This document shows positions 1 to 6,087 of a stretch of 9,978 bases of DNA, piece after piece; positions within the stretch are counted from its first letter, which is position 1, and every line of letters starts with the position of its first letter. Both the position numbers and the translations under genes were made by a program. The notes beneath the pieces were generated by a model. That model was not told where the DNA came from. It was given only the letters and a program-made list of their open reading frames with translations, and did not search any database. Source of the DNA: Myxococcota bacterium (GTDB lineage: Bacteria > Myxococcota > Polyangia > GCA-2747355 > JAKLHH01); the NCBI GenBank assembly GCA_022710245.1, contig JAKLHH010000182.1, positions 1 through 9,978 of the forward strand. The letters are read 5' to 3'.

Positions 1-157
1 CTGGCTGGCGAGGGCGCTCGACGCGGGACTCCGGACTCCGTAGACCGGCTGCCCAGGCGGCCACCCCCTGCCCCAGCCAGCGAGCGAGACCGCCCCCGAT
101 CTTCGCGCCGTTGGACACCGCGTGCCGCTGGCCCGGAGGTTGCTGGACCTGAACTGG

Positions 158-1183
158 ATGCGTCCAGCTCTGGCTCTTCTCGTCGTGCTCGTCGCCGCGC
201 CCGCGGAGGCGCGGCCGATCCGCGCGCCACGTGGGACCCCGGCGACCTCTCGCGCCTGGGCCGCGCTGGAGTCGCCGGCCGCCTACTGCCAGGCCTTCCG
301 CGGCGCGCGCGAGCTCCTCGAGCAGCGCCCCGGGCTGGTGCGGCTCCGGCCCGACCTCACCACGCTGGTCATCCCCGATCTCCACGCGCGCCGGGACTTC
401 CTCGACGCCGTCCTCGCCACGCCCGACCCGCAGAGCGGGCAGAGCTACGGGCACCTCCTCGCCGCCGGTCGCGTGCAGGTGCTCTGCCTCGGCGACGTCA
501 TGCACAGCGAGCGCCGCGGCGAGCTCTGGCGCCGCGGTATGACCGACGCCGAGCTGCGCGAGGAGCTGGGCGAGTCCCTCGGCACGCTGAAGCGCCTCGC
601 CGAGCTGAAGCTCGCCCACCCGGAGCACTTCCACTTCCTGCGCGGCAACCACGACGACCTCGGCCCGGTCGACGGCCCGCCGGGTGACCTGCCCCTGCAG
701 ATCACGCGCACACGCGCCTTCGTCTCCGCCAGCCTCGGCGAGCCGCTCCGCGCGGAGCTGGCGCGCCTCTTCACGGCGCTCCCCATCGCCGCGGTGGGCA
801 AGGGCTTCGTCGCCTCGCACGCGGACCCGATGTTCCCGGTCAGCCGCGCCGAGGTGGAGGCGCGCAGCGATCGCGCCGCCGTGGCGCTCACGCGCACGCG
901 CACCCGGAGCTTCGGCAGCCTCCGCCGCACCCTGGTCACGCGCGGGGACGACGTGGTCCCGCAGACGCTGGCCAGGCTCGCCGACGACCCCGGCCGCGAC
1001 CTCTACCTGCACGGCCACCTCTGGGCGAGCCCGATGACCGTCGAGGGCCGACGGGTCTACTTCGGCCACCCACGCGACAGCGCCTTCCTCCGCCTCGACC
1101 CCGAGCACCCGCGCACCCCGTGGGAGCAGCTCTTCGAGGCGGGGAGCGGCCGCAAGATCACGGTGCCCGCGCCCGCGCGCTGA
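158..1183 (+). CDS. Exported calcineurin-like (PPP-type) metallophosphoesterase
   Basis: Predicted two-metal phosphoesterase of 341 aa. The metal-site motifs appear in the expected order: D74-L-H76 (PDLHAR), G112-D113 (LGDVMHS), G163-N-H-D166 (LRGNHDD), H221 (ASHAD) and H285-G-H287 (LHGHLW). The LRGNHD form resembles PPP-family protein phosphatases and Ap4A hydrolases more than generic nucleases; the substrate is unknown. Residues 1-18 are a hydrophobic stretch ending APAEA, which looks like a Sec signal peptide with cleavage after A18, so the enzyme probably acts in the periplasm or outside. I chose the ATG at 158 because it opens directly on this signal peptide. An in-frame GTG at 122 would add 12 residues and cannot be excluded; neither start has a well-spaced Shine-Dalgarno sequence. 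The gene converges on the deaminase downstream, and no co-directional partner is visible. Confidence 0.85.
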   Translation: MRPALALLVVLVAAPAEARPIRAPRGTPATSRAWAALESPAAYCQAFRGARELLEQRPGLVRLRPDLTTLVIPDLHARRDFLDAVLATPDPQSGQSYGHLLAAGRVQVLCLGDVMHSERRGELWRRGMTDAELREELGESLGTLKRLAELKLAHPEHFHFLRGNHDDLGPVDGPPGDLPLQITRTRAFVSASLGEPLRAELARLFTALPIAAVGKGFVASHADPMFPVSRAEVEARSDRAAVALTRTRTRSFGSLRRTLVTRGDDVVPQTLARLADDPGRDLYLHGHLWASPMTVEGRRVYFGHPRDSAFLRLDPEHPRTPWEQLFEAGSGRKITVPAPAR

Positions 1184-1185
1184 CC

Positions 1186-1375
1186 GTCACCCCGCCTCGA
1201 TCCGCTCCGCCTTCCCCCGCGCCGAGCGTCACCCCGCCGAGCTGGAGCAGCCGGAGGCCGCGGCGGCGCTCTGCGGGGCGGCCTTCCCCGCCTCGATCCA
1301 CTCCGGCGCTCCCGCGCGGTGAGCCTCGATCCAGTCCGCCTTCCCCCCGCGCCGAGCGTCACCCCGCCTCGATCC
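1186..1375. repeat. Decayed copies of the deaminase gene 3' end in the convergent gap
   Basis: The decamer gcctcgatcc occurs four times, at 1194, 1290, 1323 and 1366. The last copy is the rightful codons for the deaminase C-terminus (IEAG). A longer copy pair, 1194-1238 and 1323-1368, matches over about 45 bp with two substitutions and one indel. A shorter copy at about 1290-1313 repeats the GAPDW..IEAG coding stretch. Almost the whole space between the two convergent stop codons is therefore made from tail copies. No clear intrinsic terminator was seen. Confidence 0.75.
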
Positions 1376-2384
1376 GGTCTGCCCAGTCTGGCGCTCCCTC
1401 GAGCGCGGCGATCAGGCGCTGCTTGCCCTCCACGGGGAGCCAGCAATCCCGCGCCGCCTGGAGGATGAGCGCGCGGAGCACGTCCGCGCCGAGGCCCAGC
1501 TCCTCGCGCAGCCCGCGCAGCTCGCCGGCGAGGCTGGTGCCGAACAGCTTCGGGTCGTCGGTGCTGACGGAGACGCGCACGCCCGCCTCGAGCAACCGCC
1601 GCAGCGGGTGCTGCGCGAGCCGTGAGATGACGCCGGTGCGCACGTTGGAGAGCGGGCACGCCTCGACGTGAACGCCTCGCTCGGCGAGAGCAGCGACCAG
1701 GCGCGAGTCCTCGCAGGCGCGAGTGCCGTGGCCGATGCGCTCGACCCTGAGCACCTCGAGGGCGCCTCGGATGCTCTCGGGACCCGCCGCCTCGCCGGCG
1801 TGGGCCGACGTGTGCAGACCGAGGCTCCGCGCTCGCTCGTAGACCGCCGCGAAGGGCTCGGGCGGAAAACGGTGCTCGGAGCCGCCGATGCCGATGCCCA
1901 CCACGCCCAGGTGACGTGTGCCCTCGAGCGCCGCCAGGGTGCGCGCGCCGCGCTCGGGGCCGTGATCGCGCACCAGGTCGGCGACGAGCAGCACGCTGAC
2001 GACCGGGACCTGGTCGAGGCCTCTCCGGATCGCCTCGGCGAGCCGGGCGGGCTCGAGGCCGTGCTGCGCGAAGTCCGTCGGGGAGAAGAAGGCCTCGGCG
2101 TGGAGGACGCGCTGCTCTGCCAGATCGCGCGCGACCGCCTCGGCGATGAAGGTGAAGTCGTCGTACTCGCGGAGGAACCCGTTCTTCCACGTCCAGGTGT
2201 CGAGGAAGTGGCCGAAGTCGCGGTAGCGAAAACGGTCAGCGAGGTCAGCGAGCGAGCCGACCTCGGCCGCGCCGCCGTACTTGCGGAGGAGCTCCCAGAG
2301 CGCGGCCAGCGGGACGGCGCCCTCGAGGTGCAGGTGCAGCTCGACCTTGGGGACGCGCTCGAACCATGTGGGGCGCGGCGTCAT
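1359..2384 (-). CDS. Adenosine deaminase family protein (COG1816)
   Basis: Zinc-dependent purine deaminase of 341 aa, the usual length for bacterial adenosine deaminases. It likely hydrolyses a 6-amino purine (nucleoside) to the 6-oxo form plus ammonia in the cytoplasm, for purine salvage. All key residues are present: H17-L-H19 in VELHLHLEG, H195 and E198 in AHAGE, H219 in RIGHGTRA, and D276-D277 in STDDP. By family knowledge H17, H19, H195 and D276 bind zinc, while E198, H219 and D277 are catalytic. GIGGSE (166-171) and CPLSNVRTGV (243-252) are further family signatures. Sequence alone cannot separate adenosine, adenine, N6-modified AMP or aminofutalosine as substrate. The start ATG is 41 bp after the lipoprotein stop on the same strand, so co-transcription is possible. 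The ribosome binding site is weak. Confidence 0.88.
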   Translation of the reverse strand: MTPRPTWFERVPKVELHLHLEGAVPLAALWELLRKYGGAAEVGSLADLADRFRYRDFGHFLDTWTWKNGFLREYDDFTFIAEAVARDLAEQRVLHAEAFFSPTDFAQHGLEPARLAEAIRRGLDQVPVVSVLLVADLVRDHGPERGARTLAALEGTRHLGVVGIGIGGSEHRFPPEPFAAVYERARSLGLHTSAHAGEAAGPESIRGALEVLRVERIGHGTRACEDSRLVAALAERGVHVEACPLSNVRTGVISRLAQHPLRRLLEAGVRVSVSTDDPKLFGTSLAGELRGLREELGLGADVLRALILQAARDCWLPVEGKQRLIAALEGAPDWADRIEAG

Positions 2385-2425
2385 GGCCAGAGCTCACGCG
2401 GCCTTGATCACCTGGGCAGCGCCGC

Positions 2426-3232
2426 TCAGGGGCTGCTGAGCGGGTCGGTGTCCTTGCAGGTGTAGCCGGTGTTGAACTTGCCGCCCGTGAGCTCGGCCTG
2501 GCTGGTGCTCGCGTTGACGTCGAGCAGGAAGAGCCACTCCTCGCCGGCGGCGACGGTGCCATTCAGGGTGCCGCTCATCAGGCTCGTGCTCCCGTTCAGG
2601 ACCTCGACGGCGAAGCTCGACCCCGTGGGGATGGTCGGGCACGCCGTGCCGACGAGCGGCGAGCACGCGCCCGAGGCCGCGACGAAGGTGACCTGGCTGG
2701 CGCCAGTGCCGAGCTTGAAGGTGGCCGTGAAGGGCTGGCCGCCGAGCAGGACGTTGTTGCAGAACTTGCCGACCGCGGCCCCGCCCTTCGGGAGGTCGGG
2801 GGACTTGTAGAGGTCGTAGTAGGGCTTGTAGAGGTCGGCCGACTTGTAGAGGTCGTAGTAGGGCTTGTAGAGGTCTCGCTTCTTGCCGAGGTCATCGCCC
2901 GAGGACGTGCCGTCGTACCAGGTCACGCCGTCGCGGTGCACCCCCGAGTCCTCCTTCACCGAGGCGCACGCGGCGATGCAGGTCTGCAGGCCCTTCAGCC
3001 CGGTGACGTCGGCGCCGGTGATGGCGCCGCAGCCCGCGTTGTTGATGCACTTGGCGCGGCACTGCTCGGCGGCGCCGCAGCTCGCGCTCAGCGTACAGGC
3101 CGGCGCCTTGCCGGTCTCGCCGTAGCACCGCTCCACCTTCTTGCACGCGCTGCTGCAGGAGCTGCTGCTGCAGGCGGTCAGGGTGACGACGGCGGGCAGC
3201 ACGACCACGAGCAGGAGCGCGAGTCGGGGCAT
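2426..3232 (-). CDS. Cysteine-rich lipoprotein with DLYKPYY repeat linker
   Basis: Function unknown; 268 aa. A short basic start (MPR) and a hydrophobic core lead to the lipobox L18-T-A-C21, so it is predicted to be a lipoprotein acylated at C21. Residues 21-89 hold eleven cysteines (C21, 26, 30, 36, 46, 52, 58, 62, 68, 85, 89), suggesting a disulfide-rich domain. Residues 120-145 are two 13-residue DLYKPYYDLYKS units, probably a spacer. Residues 150-268 form a beta-rich domain, rich in Thr/Ser/Gly, with four more cysteines. The ATG is well placed behind a strong ribosome binding site. A palindrome array begins only about 30 bp upstream of the start. I recognise no named family; the layout (lipobox, Cys-rich domain, repeat linker, beta domain) resembles surface lipoproteins common in myxobacteria. 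Confidence 0.8.
   Translation of the reverse strand: MPRLALLLVVVLPAVVTLTACSSSSCSSACKKVERCYGETGKAPACTLSASCGAAEQCRAKCINNAGCGAITGADVTGLKGLQTCIAACASVKEDSGVHRDGVTWYDGTSSGDDLGKKRDLYKPYYDLYKSADLYKPYYDLYKSPDLPKGGAAVGKFCNNVLLGGQPFTATFKLGTGASQVTFVAASGACSPLVGTACPTIPTGSSFAVEVLNGSTSLMSGTLNGTVAAGEEWLFLLDVNASTSQAELTGGKFNTGYTCKDTDPLSSP
2798..2875 (-). repeat. Two 39-bp coding repeats (DLYKPYYDLYKS linker)
   Basis: Two tandem in-frame 39-bp units encode DLYKPYYDLYKSA and DLYKPYYDLYKSP. Each unit itself contains DLYK twice. The DNA copies are nearly identical, which indicates recent in-frame expansion. Confidence 0.85.
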
Positions 3233-3236
3233 GGGG

Positions 3237-3242
3237 TCCTCC
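3237..3242 (-). promoter_or_regulatory. Ribosome binding site of the cysteine-rich lipoprotein
   Basis: On the - strand GGAGGA precedes the ATG by four bases. This is one of the clearest Shine-Dalgarno sequences in the window and it fixes the start at 3232. A TATAGG hexamer at 3256-3261 (- strand) could be the -10 box, but no good -35 is visible. Confidence 0.6.
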
Positions 3243-3262
3243 AGTCGGACTCCATCCTATAC

Positions 3263-3313
3263 GAATTCGCCCTTCATCGCGGAGCCTCCGAAGGAGGCGA
3301 GCAGGGCGAATTC
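3263..3313. repeat. REP-like palindrome class A, copy 1
   Basis: The outer stem GAATTCGCCCT (3263-3273) pairs perfectly with AGGGCGAATTC (3303-3313). An internal loop holding TCATCGCGGA on one side and GAGC on the other separates it from a perfect inner hairpin, GCCTCC-GAA-GGAGGC (3284-3298). The 45-bp period to the next copy shares the terminal AATT. Nested stems of this kind match substrates of RAYT transposases, two of which lie at 6084-8026. Confidence 0.85.
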
Positions 3314-3357
3314 GCCCTTCATCGCGGAGCCTCCGAAGGAGGCGAGCAGGGCGAATT
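3308..3357. repeat. REP-like palindrome class A, copy 2
   Basis: Exact tandem repeat of copy 1 across the 45-bp unit, same orientation, sharing one AATT with each neighbour. The two units being identical implies very recent duplication or conversion. Confidence 0.85.
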
Positions 3358-3406
3358 GCGGCGGTCTCATCCCGGAGCGGCCGGAGGCCGCGAGGACCCG
3401 CAATTG
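3353..3406. repeat. REP-like palindrome class B, copy 1
   Basis: The outer stem AATTGCGG (3354-3361) pairs with CCGCAATT (3398-3405) and extends by GGTC/GACC past a one-base bulge. The inner hairpin GCGGCC-GGA-GGCCGC (3377-3391) is perfect. The core (TCATCCCGGAGC..CCG.AGG..GCGAG) is shared with class A, but the outer stem differs in sequence on both sides. Confidence 0.8.
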
Positions 3407-3505
3407 TTTGACCTGCACGAGCCGCCCTACGAGCCGCCGGAGATCTACGAGTTCCCCGAGCTCGATTGCGGACCTCCCGAGCGGTGCGACGTCGACGAAC
3501 AATTC
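3401..3505. repeat. Possible class D element (AATT-bounded insert)
   Basis: This 100-bp segment sits where class C sits at the second locus and is bounded by CAATTG and CAATTC. Its ends AATTGTTTG and CGAACAATT can pair with a single G-U wobble. Inside, no strong symmetry was found. Read on +, it is open and coding-like (DLHEPPYEPPEIYEFPELDCGPP), so it could instead be a fragment of a lost gene. Confidence 0.35.
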
Positions 3506-3549
3506 GCCCTTCATCGCGGAGCGTCCGCAGGACGCGAGCAGGGCAACTT
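3500..3549. repeat. REP-like palindrome class A, copy 3
   Basis: The left arm AATTCGCCCT is intact and the right arm is degenerate (AGGGCAACTT, two changes). The inner hairpin GCGTCC-GCA-GGACGC (3521-3535) is perfect, although its stem bases differ from copies 1 and 2, so changes on both arms kept the pairing. Confidence 0.8.
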
Positions 3550-3901
3550 CGAGGAGCCGGTGCTCGAGCCGGAGCCGGTGCTCGAGCCTCCAGAGCGAGC
3601 GAAGCCGAAGCCGCGGTCCGGAACGTCGGAGCCCAATTAGCCCTCCTCTGCCTCCGAGGTAAGGTCCGACCCAGGGCGACGGCGCGTGGGGCGCCGCGGG
3701 AGGGGCAAGGGCCCCGCCCCTCGTCGCCCGCAGCGGTCACCGACGGTGGCGGTCCGCACGGCTCCCGCCCGCGAGGACGCGAGGGGTGGGGAGGGGCCCG
3801 CGAGCGGGGGTCCCCGCGCGCCGTCGCTCTTGATTCTAGCTAATTCCTTAAGGCGGAGTTATAGAAGGTCGCTCCGGATGTCGGTCCGTCCCGGCCCGCG
3901 G
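3550..3901. other. Gene-poor GC-rich stretch
   Basis: No supportable gene. It holds an 18-bp direct repeat (gagccggtgctcgag at 3554 and 3572), a long GC-rich run with purine/pyrimidine blocks (3660-3829), and a short AT-rich island at 3830-3866 (TTGATT, TAATT, CCTTAAGG, TTATAG). Possible promoter-like hexamers in the island do not have normal spacing. Open frames through this region look like composition artefacts. Confidence 0.5.
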
Positions 3902-3907
3902 TACTAT
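3902..3907 (+). promoter_or_regulatory. Candidate -10 box for a leaderless transcript
   Basis: TACTAT lies at -13 to -8 relative to the ATG at 3915, and no Shine-Dalgarno sequence precedes that ATG. This spacing would place the transcript start at or next to the start codon. No recognisable -35 was found. Confidence 0.3.
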
Positions 3908-3914
3908 CCGGCCC

Positions 3915-5477
3915 ATGCCACGAACCCGCGCCGCACTCCTCTGCCTCCTCCTCCTCGACGCTTGCCCCGGCTCGACGACGCTCCCTGATGCACGCCGAGA
4001 CCAGGCGAGCAGCGAGGCCACCGTCTGGCCCGACGGCCCCCGCCCGGAGGTCGCGCCCGACGGGCCACGCGGCGACGGGCCGCGGACGGACGGGCCGCGA
4101 AGCGACGGGCCGCGAGTCGACCAGCCCTCGACGAAGACCGACACCGGCGTCTGCTCTCCCGTCAACCCGGTCTCCTCGCCCGACCCCTGGACCGTCCGCC
4201 ACCCGGCGGCCGGCTTCGGCGGCATCCTCACGCAGACCAGCGGCGCCTTCACCGATGTCTTCCTGAAGAGCCCGACCGACTACATCCGGGTCGGCGCGCG
4301 CCTGCAGTGGGGCGGCACCATCGTCTTCTTCGGGCTCACGGGCAACGCCGGCTCGAACGTGATCGACGCCAACGACACCGGCCGCGAGCTGCAGATCGCC
4401 CTCTACGATCCCACGCGCGCCATGCAGGGCTGCGCCTGGAACGCGAGCTGTCCGACGGGCGCTTGCCCGGGCTCGATCACCTACCTCGGCTGGAACCCGG
4501 TGCAGGGCGGCGACGAGTGCAACCACGGCGCCGGCGTGACGAGCCACGGCCAGGCCGGCGACGCGCTCCAGCTCGTGGTGCAGCCGGTGCAGTGGAACCC
4601 CGACTGGGACAAGCCGACCTGCGTGAGCAGCGCCTGCCCGGCGGCGGGCGTCCCGGTCGGGGTCACCTACACCTTCGAGCTCCGCTTCGTGCGCGAGCAC
4701 GTGGTCGAGGTGATGACGCAGGTGACGAGCCAGGAGACCATCAGCCACCCGTCGACCGCGCAGGAGTTCCCCACGCTCTACGTGGCGCACGGCGCGCCCG
4801 GCCCCGACCTGCCGCTCCTCCTCGACGGCAGCGGCGCCACGGTCAACCTGACCACGCCGGGGAACGACGGCTTCTACTACGGCAACTTCACCTCGCCGCG
4901 GCCTTACGTGAGCTGGCAGAGCGCGACCAAGGACTACGGCGTCGGCCTCGGCCACGACCAGGGGCTGACCGCGTTCCAGGGCTGGCGCGGCGACGGCACG
5001 ACCGCGCCCTACTTCCACAACGTCCGCGGCCAGGTGAGCTTCGGGCTGCCGGCGGGCGGCACCGTGCGCGGGCTCTCCTACCTCGCGCTGGGCAGCTTCG
5101 CCACCGTGAAGAGCGAGCTCGACCTGGTCCTCGCCAAGCGGCCGCCCTTCGGCGTCCTCGACGCACCCGCGAAGGGGGACGTGCCGATCACGGTGGGGAC
5201 GCCGCTCGCGGTCGCCGGCTGGGTCCTCGACACCACGGCGATCGCGTCGGTGCGCGCCGAGGTGGACGGCAAGCTCGCCGCCACCCTGCCCGTCTCGGGG
5301 GCGCGCAGCGATGTCTGCGGGATCTACCCGATGTACGCGGGCTGCCCGAACGTCGGCTTCTCGGGGCAGGTGCCGACCGCGGGGCTCTCGGCCTGCCCGC
5401 ACCTCCTGCGCCTCGTCGCGCAGGACCCCGACGGCAACACCACCGTGCTCGGCGAGCGGCGGCTGGTGCCGAAGTAG
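3915..5477 (+). CDS. Large lipoprotein with DGPR linker and C-terminal Ig-like domain
   Basis: Function unknown; 520 aa. The N-terminus is basic then hydrophobic and ends in a lipobox-like L14-D-A-C17, so it is probably a lipoprotein exported through Sec. Residues 40-69 carry five DGPR units, a flexible Pro/Asp/Arg linker. Residues 80 to about 410 form a large beta-rich domain with aromatic motifs (WNASC, LGWNPVQGGDECNHG, GNDGFYYGNF) and paired cysteines; I do not recognise a catalytic family. The last 110 residues (GVLDAPAKG..AGWVLDTTAIASVRAEVDGK..NVGF..HLLRLVAQDPDGNT) match the pattern of bacterial Ig-like domains found beside secreted carbohydrate-active and surface proteins. It is monocistronic by spacing, with a palindrome array upstream and its own 3' end duplicated downstream. 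The window does not show whether it binds a carbohydrate or is an enzyme. Confidence 0.82.
   Translation: MPRTRAALLCLLLLDACPGSTTLPDARRDQASSEATVWPDGPRPEVAPDGPRGDGPRTDGPRSDGPRVDQPSTKTDTGVCSPVNPVSSPDPWTVRHPAAGFGGILTQTSGAFTDVFLKSPTDYIRVGARLQWGGTIVFFGLTGNAGSNVIDANDTGRELQIALYDPTRAMQGCAWNASCPTGACPGSITYLGWNPVQGGDECNHGAGVTSHGQAGDALQLVVQPVQWNPDWDKPTCVSSACPAAGVPVGVTYTFELRFVREHVVEVMTQVTSQETISHPSTAQEFPTLYVAHGAPGPDLPLLLDGSGATVNLTTPGNDGFYYGNFTSPRPYVSWQSATKDYGVGLGHDQGLTAFQGWRGDGTTAPYFHNVRGQVSFGLPAGGTVRGLSYLALGSFATVKSELDLVLAKRPPFGVLDAPAKGDVPITVGTPLAVAGWVLDTTAIASVRAEVDGKLAATLPVSGARSDVCGIYPMYAGCPNVGFSGQVPTAGLSACPHLLRLVAQDPDGNTTVLGERRLVPK
4032..4121 (+). repeat. DGPR-coding low-complexity repeat
   Basis: Five DGPR units at residues 40-67 are encoded by degenerate 15-bp-type repeats (gacgggccgcg). 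The last three are spaced exactly five residues apart. They form the surface-linker segment after the lipobox. Confidence 0.75.
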
Positions 5478-5536
5478 CGCGCGCGTCGTCCACCGTCCTC
5501 AGCGAGTGGCGGCCGGTGCCGAAGCAGCGCGCGCGT
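5441..5536. repeat. 50-bp-offset duplication of the lipoprotein gene 3' end
   Basis: The final coding stretch 5441-5486, including the stop at 5475-5477, recurs at 5491-5536 with five substitutions in 46 bp. In the second copy the stop TAG reads CAG, and the 50-bp offset puts it in another frame, so it is a non-functional tail copy. Confidence 0.8.
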
Positions 5537-5592
5537 TCGCGCGGGCGCCACCTGCGTCTGACCCGGCCAGCGTGCCAGGCCAAGACCACGTG

Positions 5593-5601
5593 AGGAGGAG
5601 G
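5593..5601 (+). promoter_or_regulatory. Ribosome binding site of the DUF1877 gene
   Basis: A purine tract containing AGGAGGAGG ends six bases before the ATG at 5608. This strong Shine-Dalgarno sequence supports that start over the ATG two codons later. Confidence 0.6.
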
Positions 5602-5607
5602 TGAGCG

Positions 5608-6087
5608 ATGAGCATGATCCTGAACCTGCAGCAGGTGAGCGAGGAGCGGCTCGACGCGCTGCTCGCCGATCCCGACAGCGTGCTCGGCGCCCTCGAGGAG
5701 CCCGACGGCGAGGTGATCGACCTCGACAAGGCCTGGCACGGGCTCCACTTCCTCTTCACCGGCGAGGCCTGGGGCGGCGAGCCGCCGCTCGACTTCCTCG
5801 CCGTGGGCGGCGAGACGGTGGGCGAGGTCGACGTGGGCTACGGGCCCGCGCGCGTGCTGCGCCCGGCGGCGGTACAGCTGATCGACGACGCGCTCGCGAT
5901 GCTCGACGAGGACGATCTGCGACGGCGCTTCGACCCGGCCGCGCTCACCGCCGCCGAGATCTACCCGACCATCTGGGAGGAGGGCGAGCAGGCGCTCGAG
6001 TACCTCCTCGGCCACTACCGGACGCTGCGCCCCTTCGTCGCGCAGGCGGCCGAGGCCGGGCTCGGGCTGCTCGTGTATCTGACCTAG
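5608..6087 (+). CDS. DUF1877 family protein (YfbM-like)
   Basis: Small acidic cytoplasmic protein of 159 aa, full length for the family. Family signatures visible are IDLDKAWHGLHFLFTG (36-51), VGYGPARVLRP (72-82), the RFDPAAL segment after a helical region, IYPTIWEE (118-125), and a C-terminal helix LRPFVAQAAEAGLGLLVYL. DUF1877 has no established biochemical function; E. coli YfbM is the best-known member. A strong ribosome binding site fixes the start. The stop TAG shares the palindrome CTAG (6084-6087) with the stop of the transposase gene on the other strand, so the two genes abut tail to tail. The gene is 130 bp after the lipoprotein, with a tail duplication between, so an operon is uncertain. 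Confidence 0.88.
   Translation: MSMILNLQQVSEERLDALLADPDSVLGALEEPDGEVIDLDKAWHGLHFLFTGEAWGGEPPLDFLAVGGETVGEVDVGYGPARVLRPAAVQLIDDALAMLDEDDLRRRFDPAALTAAEIYPTIWEEGEQALEYLLGHYRTLRPFVAQAAEAGLGLLVYLT

Noticed and set aside
1..80. Inverted repeat CTGGCTGG (1-8) with CCAGCCAG (73-80) as a terminator or attenuator
   Set aside because: The arms are short, the loop is over 60 bp, there is no T-tract, and the window edge hides the upstream context.
3263..3549. CRISPR array
   Set aside because: The 45-bp units are contiguous palindromes without unique spacers, and no cas genes are present.
3830..3866. AT-rich island as an attachment site or promoter
   Set aside because: No integrase, tRNA end or flanking direct repeat was seen, and the hexamers TTGATT and TTATAG are 23 bp apart, too far for a sigma-70 promoter.
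3840..5402. Long open frame on - opposite the Ig-domain lipoprotein
   Set aside because: An Arg/Ala/Val-rich shadow of the + strand gene caused by high GC. It has no domain, whereas the + frame has a lipobox, linker and Ig-like pattern.
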